Positions 45,041-55,567 of a stretch of 64,000 nucleotides of DNA are shown piece by piece. Under the pieces are notes generated by a model, which did not search any database, was not told where the DNA came from, and saw only the letters and a program-made list of their open reading frames with translations. The stretch lies in contig CM056879.1 in the NCBI GenBank assembly GCA_029876055.1, positions 1,240,001 to 1,304,000 on the forward strand. Reading direction: 5' to 3'. The position numbers and the translations under genes were made by a program. The stretch comes from Madurella fahalii. Lineage: Eukaryota; Ascomycota; Sordariomycetes; Sordariales. Each line of letters starts with the position of its first letter. The stretch's first letter is position 1.

Positions 45041-47466
45041 CTAGTGCGCCCACATTTGTACTATGCTGGATAGATCTCTTCGAGAAGGAGCTTTGATATC
45101 CCAAACTTTTCCGTCGAATCTGATCTCTTGGTCATGCGCCTTTCTATCCAGGCTCATGAAGATACCTGCTACCCGCTGGTTTCTAAGCTTTTCGATCTCA
45201 TGTTGCGGCAATCGCTTGACCGGTGGTAGATCAGTCTTGTATGGCGCATGCTCCCCGGGCATCCAATCGTTAAGCAGGCGAGCGTTGAGCAAAAGCTCAG
45301 CCATGTTGTCTCGCTCTCTAGCACCCTCTGGTGTCTGGAACGCGGCGGGAATCTTCAAAATAGAAAATCGGTATCCCCGGTCCGAAAGCTTGTGAAGAGC
45401 ACGTGTCTGGATGGCCCGAAATCGGCGGTAATGATGGCTGCAGGGGTCCAAGAACCGGAAGTACAGCTCTAGGTCTTCTGGGGCTTGGAGGTATCTGTCC
45501 GATTTCAAGTCACATCCGAGAACCAGACAATATGCATCCCGGTCGCGCCGCCAATCCGTCCCTTCGCCTTCAGGATCCGCCGAAAGAGCCTGACGGAGCA
45601 CGCTTGTGGCAAAATCTCGGCAAACGGCCTGTGTCGATATTGCAAACCGAGAAACGCGAGTCGAAAGGATATGCGAGGAAGTAAGAAACTCCCAGACGGT
45701 GTAGTGTGCAAGTGTGATGGAGCAAGCGGCAGCATCGGTGGGGGGGCCTTGGCTTTGAACCGTGATGAGACAGCTGCAGAGATCTTGGAGGTAATCCCAG
45801 TCAAAGACTTCGTTTTCGCTAGCTGGGACACTGCCGTACAAGTCAAAGGTGACTACCTCGAGTAGCAGTTTTGCGTTGATAGCTCGACGGACTGGCCAAG
45901 GTGCTCTGGAATCGCCATAGATCCATAGGAGAACGCGAGAGACGAATTGCCGATCAGCTTCTGGGATAGCGTCGAATATTCTGACGTAGGTCTCGCTCAG
46001 GTCTGGGGGCAAGTCTTGCAGAATGGAGAAGAGTTTCGTCTTGTCACCAAGCCTCTCAATGCTGTGGAGTTGACAATCAACCCAGCGGAACCTATTCTTT
46101 TAGTCGGAGAAGCTCATTCAAAGTCCACTAAGGCTCAACTTACATGCCATTAGCCTTTCCTACCAGCGCATCTTCAATTTCTTGGAAAGAGTCACGCCAT
46201 CGCCGGAGACGAAAGCTAGAGTTGAGCCTCGTACGAATGTGGCGCTTGATATCGGTATCAACATATCGGTTTTTCATCGATATAGATGTCGATATCCCAG
46301 AAAAGACGCGCTCAATATCCCAGTATTTCCGACTCGTTGCGAGGATACGGACCTTTTGGAATCGGCTATCCAGAGTCATAATAGCGAGCAGATGTACCAG
46401 CTCGTCCCTAGGTGTGCTCTCATCGACCGCATCTACAATGATGAAAAGGCCCTCGAGCCGCACTAGAGCAAGCTCCAGTACGTACTGCAGCTCAGGGAGG
46501 GTGGGCTCACAGCCTCGATCGTGGAGCTGTTTGAGTTGAGATGGCGCCCACCTCAACTGCCGACATACCTGGGAAACAACCCAACTCAGGAGCGGCAGGG
46601 ATTCGTCTTGGTCGTTCGAGTAATGGCAGTAGTAATAGGCATACTTCCGGTTGGTGGTGCCTTCACAGAGGAGCTTCATCTGTTCGATGGCGAAAGATGC
46701 TAGAACTGTCTTGCCGGCGCCAGGGATTCCATGGATCCAAAGCATTCGATCGGGGGATGTTGATGACATCCACGATTTCATCTCGGCGGACCGTGCGAGC
46801 CAGGCGCATGTGTGCGGTTCATGTTTGCTGATTGCGGCATTGTGTAGCCGTGACGGATTTGTCCTCTCCAGCCAAATGTGAATATCCCGGCGCTCGGATT
46901 CTTGGCCAGTTAGTCAGACGAATAAGGCGTGTGGGTGGGGTAAAGAAGCCATACCAGACACATCGATTGCAACTTTTGGATGCTTGTTTTGATACCTTGC
47001 AGCTCGTGACTAGAACATAATGAGAAATCAGCACTAAGGTTGGATCTTCAATATGAGCGGCTCACATAACGTCACCCGACAGCATCAGGAGTAGAGTAGT
47101 TTTGTGCTGTGAGAGTTCAGCCAGGAATTTTCTGGCCTTGCTCTGTTTCAGCGGCCAAGCAAGCTCAGCGATAGTGAGGCGGCGGCGACAACCCTGGCTC
47201 GTGTCGGCAGGAAGAAGGCCCTCGAGGTCAGAGAGGCAGCGGTGACAGGCTTCGAGGGGACCACCCTTAGCAAAGAGAGATAGCTGGTCGGTTTCTGTTA
47301 GGTCGTCAACAATTGCTCGGAGCGACGACACTTCGCCGTGGATCATGCGGAAGTCGCTCGGCGCGTCTTGGAGCCCATCGATACAGTATTTGCTTAGCCG
47401 GATGATGCGATCCGCGAGCCCGATAAAAGCCAAGAGACTGGCTCCAACGGATAGAGGGTCCGCCAT
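45041..47466 (-). CDS. NACHT-type STAND protein (fungal NLR-like)
   Basis: Signal-transducing P-loop ATPase of the kind that controls fungal incompatibility and innate immunity. Exons fitted by eye: 47466-47066, 47009-46955, 46892-46144 and 46091-45041, giving 751 residues. Residues 1-150 (MADPLSVGASLLAFIGLADR...) match the fungal STAND N-terminal helical domain. Walker A is GIPGAGKT at 207-214; Walker B is FIIVDAVDE at about 302-310. The later ATSR block is sensor-1-like, and the MFRWVDCQL and LPPDLSETY..I blocks are typical post-NACHT sequence. The usual C-terminal ankyrin, WD40 or TPR repeats are absent: the protein ends about 230 residues after the winged-helix-like part. The second exon is only 55 bases. 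Flanked on both sides by LINE debris. Confidence 0.85.
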
Positions 47467-48779
47467 TTCATCAACCTTTTGACATCCAAGGTCGGGGGAA
47501 GGGATGCGGGGATGGACAAATATTGATCGCTGGCTGCCTGACAACCCTGTGCCCCAATAGGAACGCTCACGCACGCTGTGACACGACATCACCACGTGAT
47601 AGCAGAGCAACCATTCCCATATCTGCAGGGCTCTGCAAGCACCGATGCTGCCAGGAAAAACCGGGACCGAACCCATTGAAAATGATCTTGCACCCGCGAG
47701 TTGGATGTTAGCTGCTCTGTGTTGCTTTGCTATGGTGAATTGTTAGTCAAGGCGGGCACAGTTACTTGGCTGGGACCAGTTAGTTCTAGGCTGTTGGACA
47801 TATCCCGAGCAGGGAATGGCCCATTTAACAAAGTCGGAAACAATGATATCAAACATGATGCCAGTTCCGGCTGTATATCTGATGGAGCTTCCAATTGGGG
47901 AACGCTCTTGAGGCGCCTGTCACCTGTTGCTGAGTCCCATCGCCGGGGAAGAAACATAACAAAGTCACCCGATGAACGAAATATCCACCAGCCTCGCGAT
48001 TCCCCATTCGTTCCCCGACTTGTTTCTGCAAAGCAGTAGCCACGTCCCTGCACTGCGCAACATTTGACCTCTCTAGGAAAAATAACCAGCAATGGAGCGC
48101 GGCACTGAAACTAGCCCCTACTGAAGGCATACGAGTATAGGGCTCTCCATATTTGGTTGTTCTTCTTTATCCAATGAAATCAACCACACCAGAGACGCTC
48201 CCGAGGATGTCGCAATCTCCCGGCACGCTTATCATTAACGTTACACAGCATGCTCGGCACAGGTAATGATTAGGTCGTCTTTGGTGTATCAGCGACGTCC
48301 CGCCGACCATCAAGGTACATCCTCAGCTCGGCAGATTGAGTGCCCGAAAGTATTGGAAGGGCGACGTTCACTGACATGAAAGTTTCTCGCTGCTTTCTGG
48401 TATAAGTGTGCGACGCTACTTTCGTTTGATTTCTCATGTTGTGTCACCCCGTAAGCCCGGGGAACAAGCCTGTCGGCCAAGGGGTGCCCAAAAATCCCCT
48501 TATCCCTCTTTCGTTGCGTTGATCTTCTCCAGCTGAGCGAAGCCAACCCTCCATTACGCTTACAGGTTATCTTTGTATTATTATATGTATTTTTTTTTCT
48601 CGATCTTTCCTTGCGCTCACTAAGGTATAATTTATCTCATTGTTCTTTCGTAAAACGCTCTCTCTCGGAATCTCCACCTTGCTTTTTGCTTAAACCTAGC
48701 CTCCTATAGTGTTAAAGGTACAAGTGCTCTCCCTAATGTACCAGTATAGAAGCCTGTACATTCTAAATCAAGGTTCGTT
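47467..48779. other. Upstream region of the NACHT gene, no second gene
   Basis: About 1.3 kb. Short frames on both strands show no motif. The part after 48.5 kb is T-rich and grades into a LINE relic. Confidence 0.45.
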
Positions 48780-49575
48780 TCTGGCGGGCGGAGACAATAG
48801 AGCTGCTATACCGGGCTCAGTTATTGGTAACAGTTCAGCTAACATTTGGGCGGCTCTTGACTACCCAGCTGGCGTGGTCACCTACGTCGAAAAGAACCTC
48901 CCCTGCTACCAGCTTCCCGGGCCCCCTTCCGCTGTGTTGGTCCCTGTGGGCCAGGTAGTAGTAGCCAACTTCTATCTCCCCCTTAGGCGCGTTCGACTGG
49001 GTCACCGCCTTCGAATGTTTCCCCCACCGTGGTTCCCGCTCCCTCCTTGCGACGGCAGACTTTAACGCCGGCAATCCCGCATGACAGCATGGATCTCGCT
49101 CTTCTCTTTGCGATTCTGGCAGCTCTGCTATTCTCCACGGCTTCGCTCATCTTGGTGCTGACCCACCGCTCCGCGACGCCACCCACATTTGCAGACAACG
49201 CCCTCGATCTCGTCTTCGGGACCGCCAGGTGCCTCTGCTGCCCACGTCGACCGTCAACTGGGCGTCCGTTCAGACCCCAGGTCCGTGATGGCCTGTTTCG
49301 GCCTCCCCCGGTTGCTGCCCCTGCCCTGTGGTTCCGGGCAGCCGTTGGGGTGACTTCGTCTTTGTCCTTGGATTGGCCCGTCCGAGACGTGTCCCTCCCT
49401 ACACCCTAACGGATCCCACTGTAGACGGCGCTTTCCATCGCCTCTGGGGCGCGTTTAATCTTTCTGCGACCGCGTGTGGCACCGTGCGCCGCTTTCAGAA
49501 GGCCCAAACATGGTTCGACGAAACCTGTCGTGCCGCAACAACGAGTGCTCTCGTCTATAGGCCGGCTATACGCTA
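48780..49575 (+). mobile_element. LINE endonuclease-domain relic
   Basis: Frames on the plus strand match the apurinic-type endonuclease at the start of LINE ORF2. One frame reads PAGVVTYVEKNLPCYQLPGPP, then GQVVVANFYLP. After a shift the next reads LLATADFNAGNPA, stop, QHGS, where DFNA is the catalytic block; the stop is TGA at 49082-49084 in place of an expected Trp. Another shift gives PPTFADNALDLVFGTAR, the T..NALDLVF block. The end TWFDETCRAATTSALVY resembles the WWDxECRAA block that follows the endonuclease. Dead by frameshifts and stops. It lies in the same orientation as, but downstream of, the RT relic at 43.7 kb, so the two are separate copies. Confidence 0.6.
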
Positions 49576-51433
49576 ACCCAGAAATGTATTGCTGAGTACG
49601 GGATGGCCGACTCTCTGCGTTTGGTTTCGCTGCTTGGTCGTGCTTCTGCTACTCGCCTTAGCGCCGTCCTCACTTCCCACCTTGCTCCCTCGCGCCGGAT
49701 GAATTGGAGAAGGAGAATCTTCATTTTCTATACATCCGACATTAGCACCCGCTTGCTAGTAGCGGAAGCGAGTCAGAATTAAGGATCGTTTAGAGCCCTC
49801 TCAGCACTACTAGGGTTTATAGGGAGAGATACGAAGTAATTCCTTGGGTTTACACTCCGTCAGGGGAATGTTCCCCAGAACATCCTCATACTTAACAGGT
49901 CAGGTATCAGGCCTCTCGGCACCATTCTGCCAGAAGTCGGATGGTGGTCCTGCACGGATAGCCTGGAGCTTGAAACCAAAGACCCGCATATCAGCCGTAG
50001 ATTGAACCTCGTCTCGTCTTCGTCTATTACGCCTAGATTGGATAACGTTATATAATTAGTCGTAACCCAGTTTTCTTGCATCTTGAATAAGTCCATCTAA
50101 GCCATCTTTCTTTGACGGAACACTCGATTCCATACCTTCTTTCACATGAGTTGCATGCTCAACTTAAGGGCTGTCTTTACGTACACAGTACTCTCCCTCT
50201 AATTAGAAGGAGCTCTATCTGCACATGTTGTTTTGACCTTATCTGGGCTATAAGTACCTGATTTGTTGTGGTCGCCTGACTTGTCTTGCAACCCACATCT
50301 CGCCTCAGTTTTCCCATTACCTAGGGTTCAAGTCAGTCCAAAAAGCTTTAAGCTCTCTCCTTACCACCTGTACAGATCGTTCGCCTTTACAAATATTTTT
50401 CCCGTATGCTTGGGCCCCTGATCTGGGAAGCAGTCCGATCATCACCAGCTCATCCATCGATCTGAACCATTATTCAGTGGTAAAGGACTCAAAATTTTAA
50501 CAAGTCCCCAGAAGGACCAACAGGGGGCTTCAGGTTCTATAAGATGGGGGCTATGAGGCACTCAGGATGAGAACAAGCCTGGTTTTGAGTAACACGAGCG
50601 AAGGACTAGGTTATATGGCTACCTCAGCTGGCCTCTCGGTATGTCGAAGATCTCGTTGCTTGCACCGGACGGGAATGTCGCTCCATCGGCGTGCTGCCAT
50701 GGGGTCCGATACCGCTCGCATTTGCTATCTGAGGCCAGCCGATCTCACTGCTGAGAGGAGGGAGAACGCTGATGCCATATCTCTCATCTTGATTCCTGCC
50801 GCCGATCGGTCGGCCAACGAACGGTGACGGAGGGTGGTCCGAATTGCGAAACGGAGGGTATCTCATTACCTTGACATAGAAAGGATTAACCGTAAGCTTG
50901 GCGTGGCCATCGACCATCGGATTCGGGACATTGTTTAAGTCGGTGACGAGTGCTATCGATGGATCCGACCATGACCGAGTGGCATCAGGTTTCCTCGGTC
51001 ATTCGGTATATCGCCTGTTACGCCCCGGACGCCGAGACGGGTAATTCACGGTCGGAGTTTTCCGACCGCTGGAAATAGGGGGAGAAATTCCACTATACGT
51101 TGCATGCTTCCACTCCCGGGCTCTCTCTCCCTTTGGCAATTTTCTGTTAATCGTCTCGTTGCACTGTAACCCTTCTCGAAGACGACCCCGCGTTTGATGC
51201 AACCCGCTCTGTGAGGAGCACCCGGAGAGAGGCCGACAATTCATTCCGGGTCGCCACGGTGAGATGTCTTCGATATTAGGGGGTTCTGTCGTATTGGTCG
51301 TATTGCCGTGCCTTATCCCTCTAGTACGTGTATAAAACGGCACGATGCAGCAGACGCGATCGATCTGACAGGTCCCCTGCCCACACCACATCTCCGCTCC
51401 CAATCCTGCAGCTTCTTCCATATTTACTTAGAC
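49576..51433. other. Decayed AT-richer DNA, no supportable gene
   Basis: Probably the remains of the LINE 3' part and other repeats. A minus-strand 78-residue frame (49860-50096) contains DEDETRFN, weakly like a transposase fragment, but it cannot be assigned. Confidence 0.4.
50201..50250. repeat. Dispersed repeat, copy B
   Basis: Ungapped match to 44351-44400. Within the best 38 bases every difference would be C to T or G to A, going from copy A to copy B. Confidence 0.6.
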
Positions 51434-52402
51434 ATGTCGCCACTCCTCCACAAACGGCCGGCAGTGGCCCTGACTAGGATCCTGGTCTTCCTACTCAGCA
51501 TGCCACTTATGCTAGCTCAGCCAGGATGCCGGACCCAGTCTAGCTACAACCCAATCGCCGAAGACTACCCGCTCAACATTACTGGCATGGCAAACGGCAC
51601 TTTCGCCAGTATATTCGTCGTTCGTGAAATTGCAGAGTCTCTACTGCCTGAGGGGCTTGGATTCCTTGACGCGGCTTATAACCGCGAGTATGAATTGTAT
51701 AGAGACGGCTACATCCCTTTGCTAGTCCGCGCACTCTATGTGCACGACATTCGAGCCCCTGACGACATGTGGAGGCCGCCATACTCGGTCAGATAAGTAA
51801 TTATCTTCTGTACTATTTCTTTCACTAACTTGGGAACATTCCCTCCGCAGTTAATTTCGTTTGAGTTCCCCTTCGTGGACGCCCTGCGCGACGGCAAGAC
51901 GCCTTTCCGCTACGTATACGCGCAGTTCATCCGAACCGGGACCCCAAACTACGCCATGGACGTCGCCCGGCGGTACCGGGTTCCTCATATCGTCCCGTCC
52001 GTCTTCGAACCCGAGTGCGACGCGTACGGGCCATACCCGCATGCTCTGAAGGGGATTCCAGTGGATTGGAGGGGCCAATCTGTCGTGGTGACGGCACCTA
52101 TGCAAGTCACCCGGGAGGGACGTCCGTTCGGGCGTGAGAATATGAAGAATATCGTAAGCTCCCCGCGTTTCAACATAGGAGAGGATGGTCAGATGTTCTG
52201 TGGCCGCACCAAGGTATTCTGGGGAACATCTGTGATGGAGGAGGAGACGTCGGGACAAGTGAATGTTACCGGGTCGTTTGAATTCCTCCATAAGCTGATA
52301 AAAGGGGGGCGTGAAATGTGGGACTATCAAGTGTATGGGATCCGGACTGGCTCGCCGTTTGTGGATGACGACTTTGTAGACTGCAGCAGCCTCGCAGTGT
52401 AG
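51434..52402 (+). CDS. Secreted protein of unknown family
   Basis: Predicted 301 residues from exons 51434-51787 and 51851-52402. The N-terminus includes a hydrophobic signal peptide (LTRILVFLLSMPLMLAQPG). The body is well balanced and globular: DAAYNREYELYRDGYIPLL, FEFPFVDALRDGKTPFRY, YRVPHIVPSVFEPECDAYGP, FCGRTKVFWGT. Potential N-glycosylation sites (NIT, NGT, NVT) suit a secreted protein. I do not recognise the fold. The intron has a good CACTAAC branch site and a CGCAG acceptor, but the only frame-keeping donor is the poor GTCAGA; the better-looking GTAATT follows an in-frame TAA. The gene may therefore be mis-spliced or slightly damaged. Confidence 0.6.
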
Positions 52403-53696
52403 GTAGGCTGGTGAATGCCTAGATTACCGAGCTTATCGCAATGTTATGATATTCTCTTGCCGATATGACCTTGGCCTTCTCCACAGCCCCGTCTAGACCC
52501 GCATCGACGAGGTGCCCCTATCTGCCAATACCTAGTATCCGGATGGTGTTGGGCGATGACATTCGATTGGGACTCGGTCACACCGGAACTGAATCCATGT
52601 CTCATGTTGCGAGACAGAGATCTTCTCATGTGTATCTACGATCGTAGCCTCTTCCGTGTTGAGGTCGTTGTATGTTCAATCCCGGCACTGGCAGGATATG
52701 CACTGACGGAGGCTGCAGCATTCGTCCAGAGGGCGGGAGCAGGAGCGGGGGCTGTCAACTGTCATAGTTCCACCCAATGCAACGTCTAGTGATTTTTAAA
52801 TAACCGGTCCTTCACAGATCGTGTCTTTATATTTTGGAATACCCAAAAATGAGCCACTACGCACACCGGGATAGCATCCTTTGACATCAGGTATAGCACT
52901 GCCTTGCCGGGGTAAATGTGATCTGTGAGAACCAGGGAATGCACAGAGGGTAGAATAGGCAGAGGCAGAGAGGCTCAGCAACTAAGCGCAAAAGGCTCGA
53001 TAACGGTGCAGCGCACAAGCAGGAGGCTAACAAAGTATGATCAAGGCCAAGAGGGTACGGGCCCGGACAAGCCATCACAAGACAGGATATGGGGAACAGA
53101 GGGTGTGCGCAAATTTCCTTTGGGCTACACTTCCACTCCCTAGGTCTGAGGTCGCCCTACGTGCAGTTAGCGGCATCCTACCTAAAGTCTTTTTATGCGA
53201 TTTCGCAGATCGTCCACCTGGTGTGTAAAAACTCCAGTGTCTGTTCTAAGCTCTACACTGCCATCCTGCTTATCAAGGTGGATATCAGGAATGTGACAAA
53301 CAATTCTAAGATCCTTCTTGTCCTGGATGTGAACAGTGGTCAAGAGGTTGACCAGGAAAGACGACGTCCGGTAACTAGGGGCACAAAACTACGAGCTGAC
53401 GCAACTGGCGATCGCCCACAACGCCACAAGCAGAACCATAAAAAGCTGGAGGTAAGAGGTCCCGGGGTTGTCATGGTAAACCCCACTATGACAAGCTTCG
53501 AATCTAGGGCGAGGGCGTAGCCACGGGACAAGAGCAACTTTGTTAGCCTCTCGGTATCCCGATTGAACCAAGGAAAGAGCAGAGGATTCAAAGCTGCAAC
53601 GCTTGACGCGAAAGGAGGCCGGTCGAACCGTTCAAGTTTAGAATAGCGCTGGTGTCTAGTACTTGGCTAAAGTACGTAGTGCCAGGTCGCGTCAGA
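52403..53696. other. Intergenic, no supportable gene
   Basis: Stop-rich on both strands with short frames only. Composition changes around 52.8-53.3 kb suggest old repeats, but no element is recognisable. Confidence 0.4.
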
Positions 53697-54264
53697 TCAG
53701 CACCTCCAACGCAATCTGTTCCGATGAATTTCTCCCACCGCTTCATTCTGAATATGCTTTCGCGCAAGGTTCAAAAGGGATGGGTGGCGTTGAGATCGTT
53801 TCGAACTGTAACGGGGTGATGTTGACGCTTGTGAAACAGAATACCCTGATGAAGGTGTGCCCAGGAAAGCCATCCACCAATAACAGCTCCCAAAAACCAT
53901 CGAGCAGCTCGTTCGGGCTTTTATCTCCCAACACCCACCCGATTGCCGCACTCTGGCCCTGCTCTGGTGCGGCCGTCTCTTGCCCGGGCTCCGGCACCAA
54001 GACCCTCCGCATGAGCTTTTTCATCTCGCGCTCGGGAATCTCGCCTTCTGTTGCGCCGATCGACGATTTGGCACGAAGGTGTGCCGTCGGTAACCTCTTG
54101 TGACGGTGAACATGTGAATCTGGAGTATAGCCCCGGATCCGCTCCCAATGGCTGTCTAATGTCGTCTCTTGCGGGGGCTTTCTTGGACAACTGGGTGCCT
54201 TCACTGCCAGGCTAGTGATGCTCTCTTGGGAACGTTTGCGGAAAGTCTCATTGCTTAATTTCAA
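53697..54264 (-). other. Possible coding exon, function unknown
   Basis: A minus-strand frame of about 170 codons has protein-like composition in its second half (EREMKKLMRRVLVPEPGQ, then ELLDGFWELLLVDGFPGHTF), but it has no ATG at its start. It could be the last exon of a gene whose first exon is not visible, or chance. No family recognised. Confidence 0.2.
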
Positions 54265-55567
54265 CGATTCCGTTAGTGTTTATATTGCAGCTGTTGTAAG
54301 AATGTAGGGGCCAAGCCGGGTTGCGGAATGCGAGGGGTGATTTGACATAATGGTGGTGTCCATTGTTGGAGCTCGATATCGATGAGGCAAGGGCCAACAC
54401 GTGGGACTTAGGGCGAAAGGTGACGCATATCAACCAACTTACTATTCTACACATAGGTACAGCTATACACTTGGCAAAATATTTTTCTGTTTCTAATACA
54501 GCTGTTCTGAGGAATAATTAGCTGAAACGCGACTGTACGCGTTAACTCGTGCCCTATCTGAACTCCATCGATTTCTCCGAACATAGCTACCTTGTCGCGA
54601 TGTTTAGTACTGACCACGAACTAGCTCTCTAACAGAGAGTTGCCGGCAGGGTGGTGTGCCACCCTCCCACGAATTCCTGATCCGAAGCTTTGCTCCAGCC
54701 AACGTTCCACTTCACTTCGAGCGACAAGGATGCCGAGCGCTCCCACAACATGATCCTCGAGTACGTTATAACCATCCGTCCCTACCTAGCATAGCAGTAC
54801 CTACGGCGGTTTGCGCTCTCCATTTGGGAATCGTTACAGTGTATGCCCCGTGCCGGCCTCGACGCGTAATGCGCTACATTAGCATGGTCAACGTGGCACG
54901 AACCCTCGGAGGCTTCCTCCCCGGGCCGAGCCAAAGGTCCTCGCTCCGGGTACAGCGCTGCACATATGCGGTACATACAGGGCCGACACGGCAAGTAGCG
55001 AGAGTGTCGTAGATAAAGTAGGGTCTGGAAGCATCGCAACATGTTCTTGGAGGTTGTGGTGTCATTCCCACCGGTACCGCGTGCAACCCAACTCTTACTG
55101 CGGCTTGTTTCGCCGTCGCTGCCGCCCAAAAGATTGTGGACAAGCTGGAAATAGAGAGAGGGGAGAATTCTTGAGGTTCGAATATAGTGAGGCTAGGGCG
55201 ATTAAGGGTGAGGCAGGGCAAGCGGAACAACCAACAAATGTGGCGAACTTCAACAGCCGTCACAATTATTGTCTCTCTGCGATTTAGTTTTCGAAGTATT
55301 TTGGTTGGGATGCGAATGTGCCATTCTCCTGTGAGATTTTCTCCCTAAACACTGCGCTGTGTCCGGGCGCGTCAACTCTTGCCCAACTTGTTTCAAGTGA
55401 TTTTACTCGCACTGCAGGCTGGGTCTGGCGAGTACCTTAGTCATATGCCTTTGCTTAGTGTTTGGTGAGGTTGGCACAATGCCGTCTATGGAGCTGTTAA
55501 TGATAAAGAAGGTTGGCCTATGAGCCTTGCCTAGAATAGGCCGCAAATTTCACTCAACGGTGTCTCC
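54265..55567. other. Intergenic, no supportable gene
   Basis: AT-rich around 54.4-54.6 kb. Short frames around 54.7-55.3 kb overlap on both strands and show no motif. Confidence 0.45.

Noticed and set aside
49860..50096. Minus-strand frame with DEDETRFN, resembling a pogo-type transposase fragment
   Set aside because: The similarity is limited to a few residues and neighbouring catalytic blocks are missing; kept only as decayed DNA.
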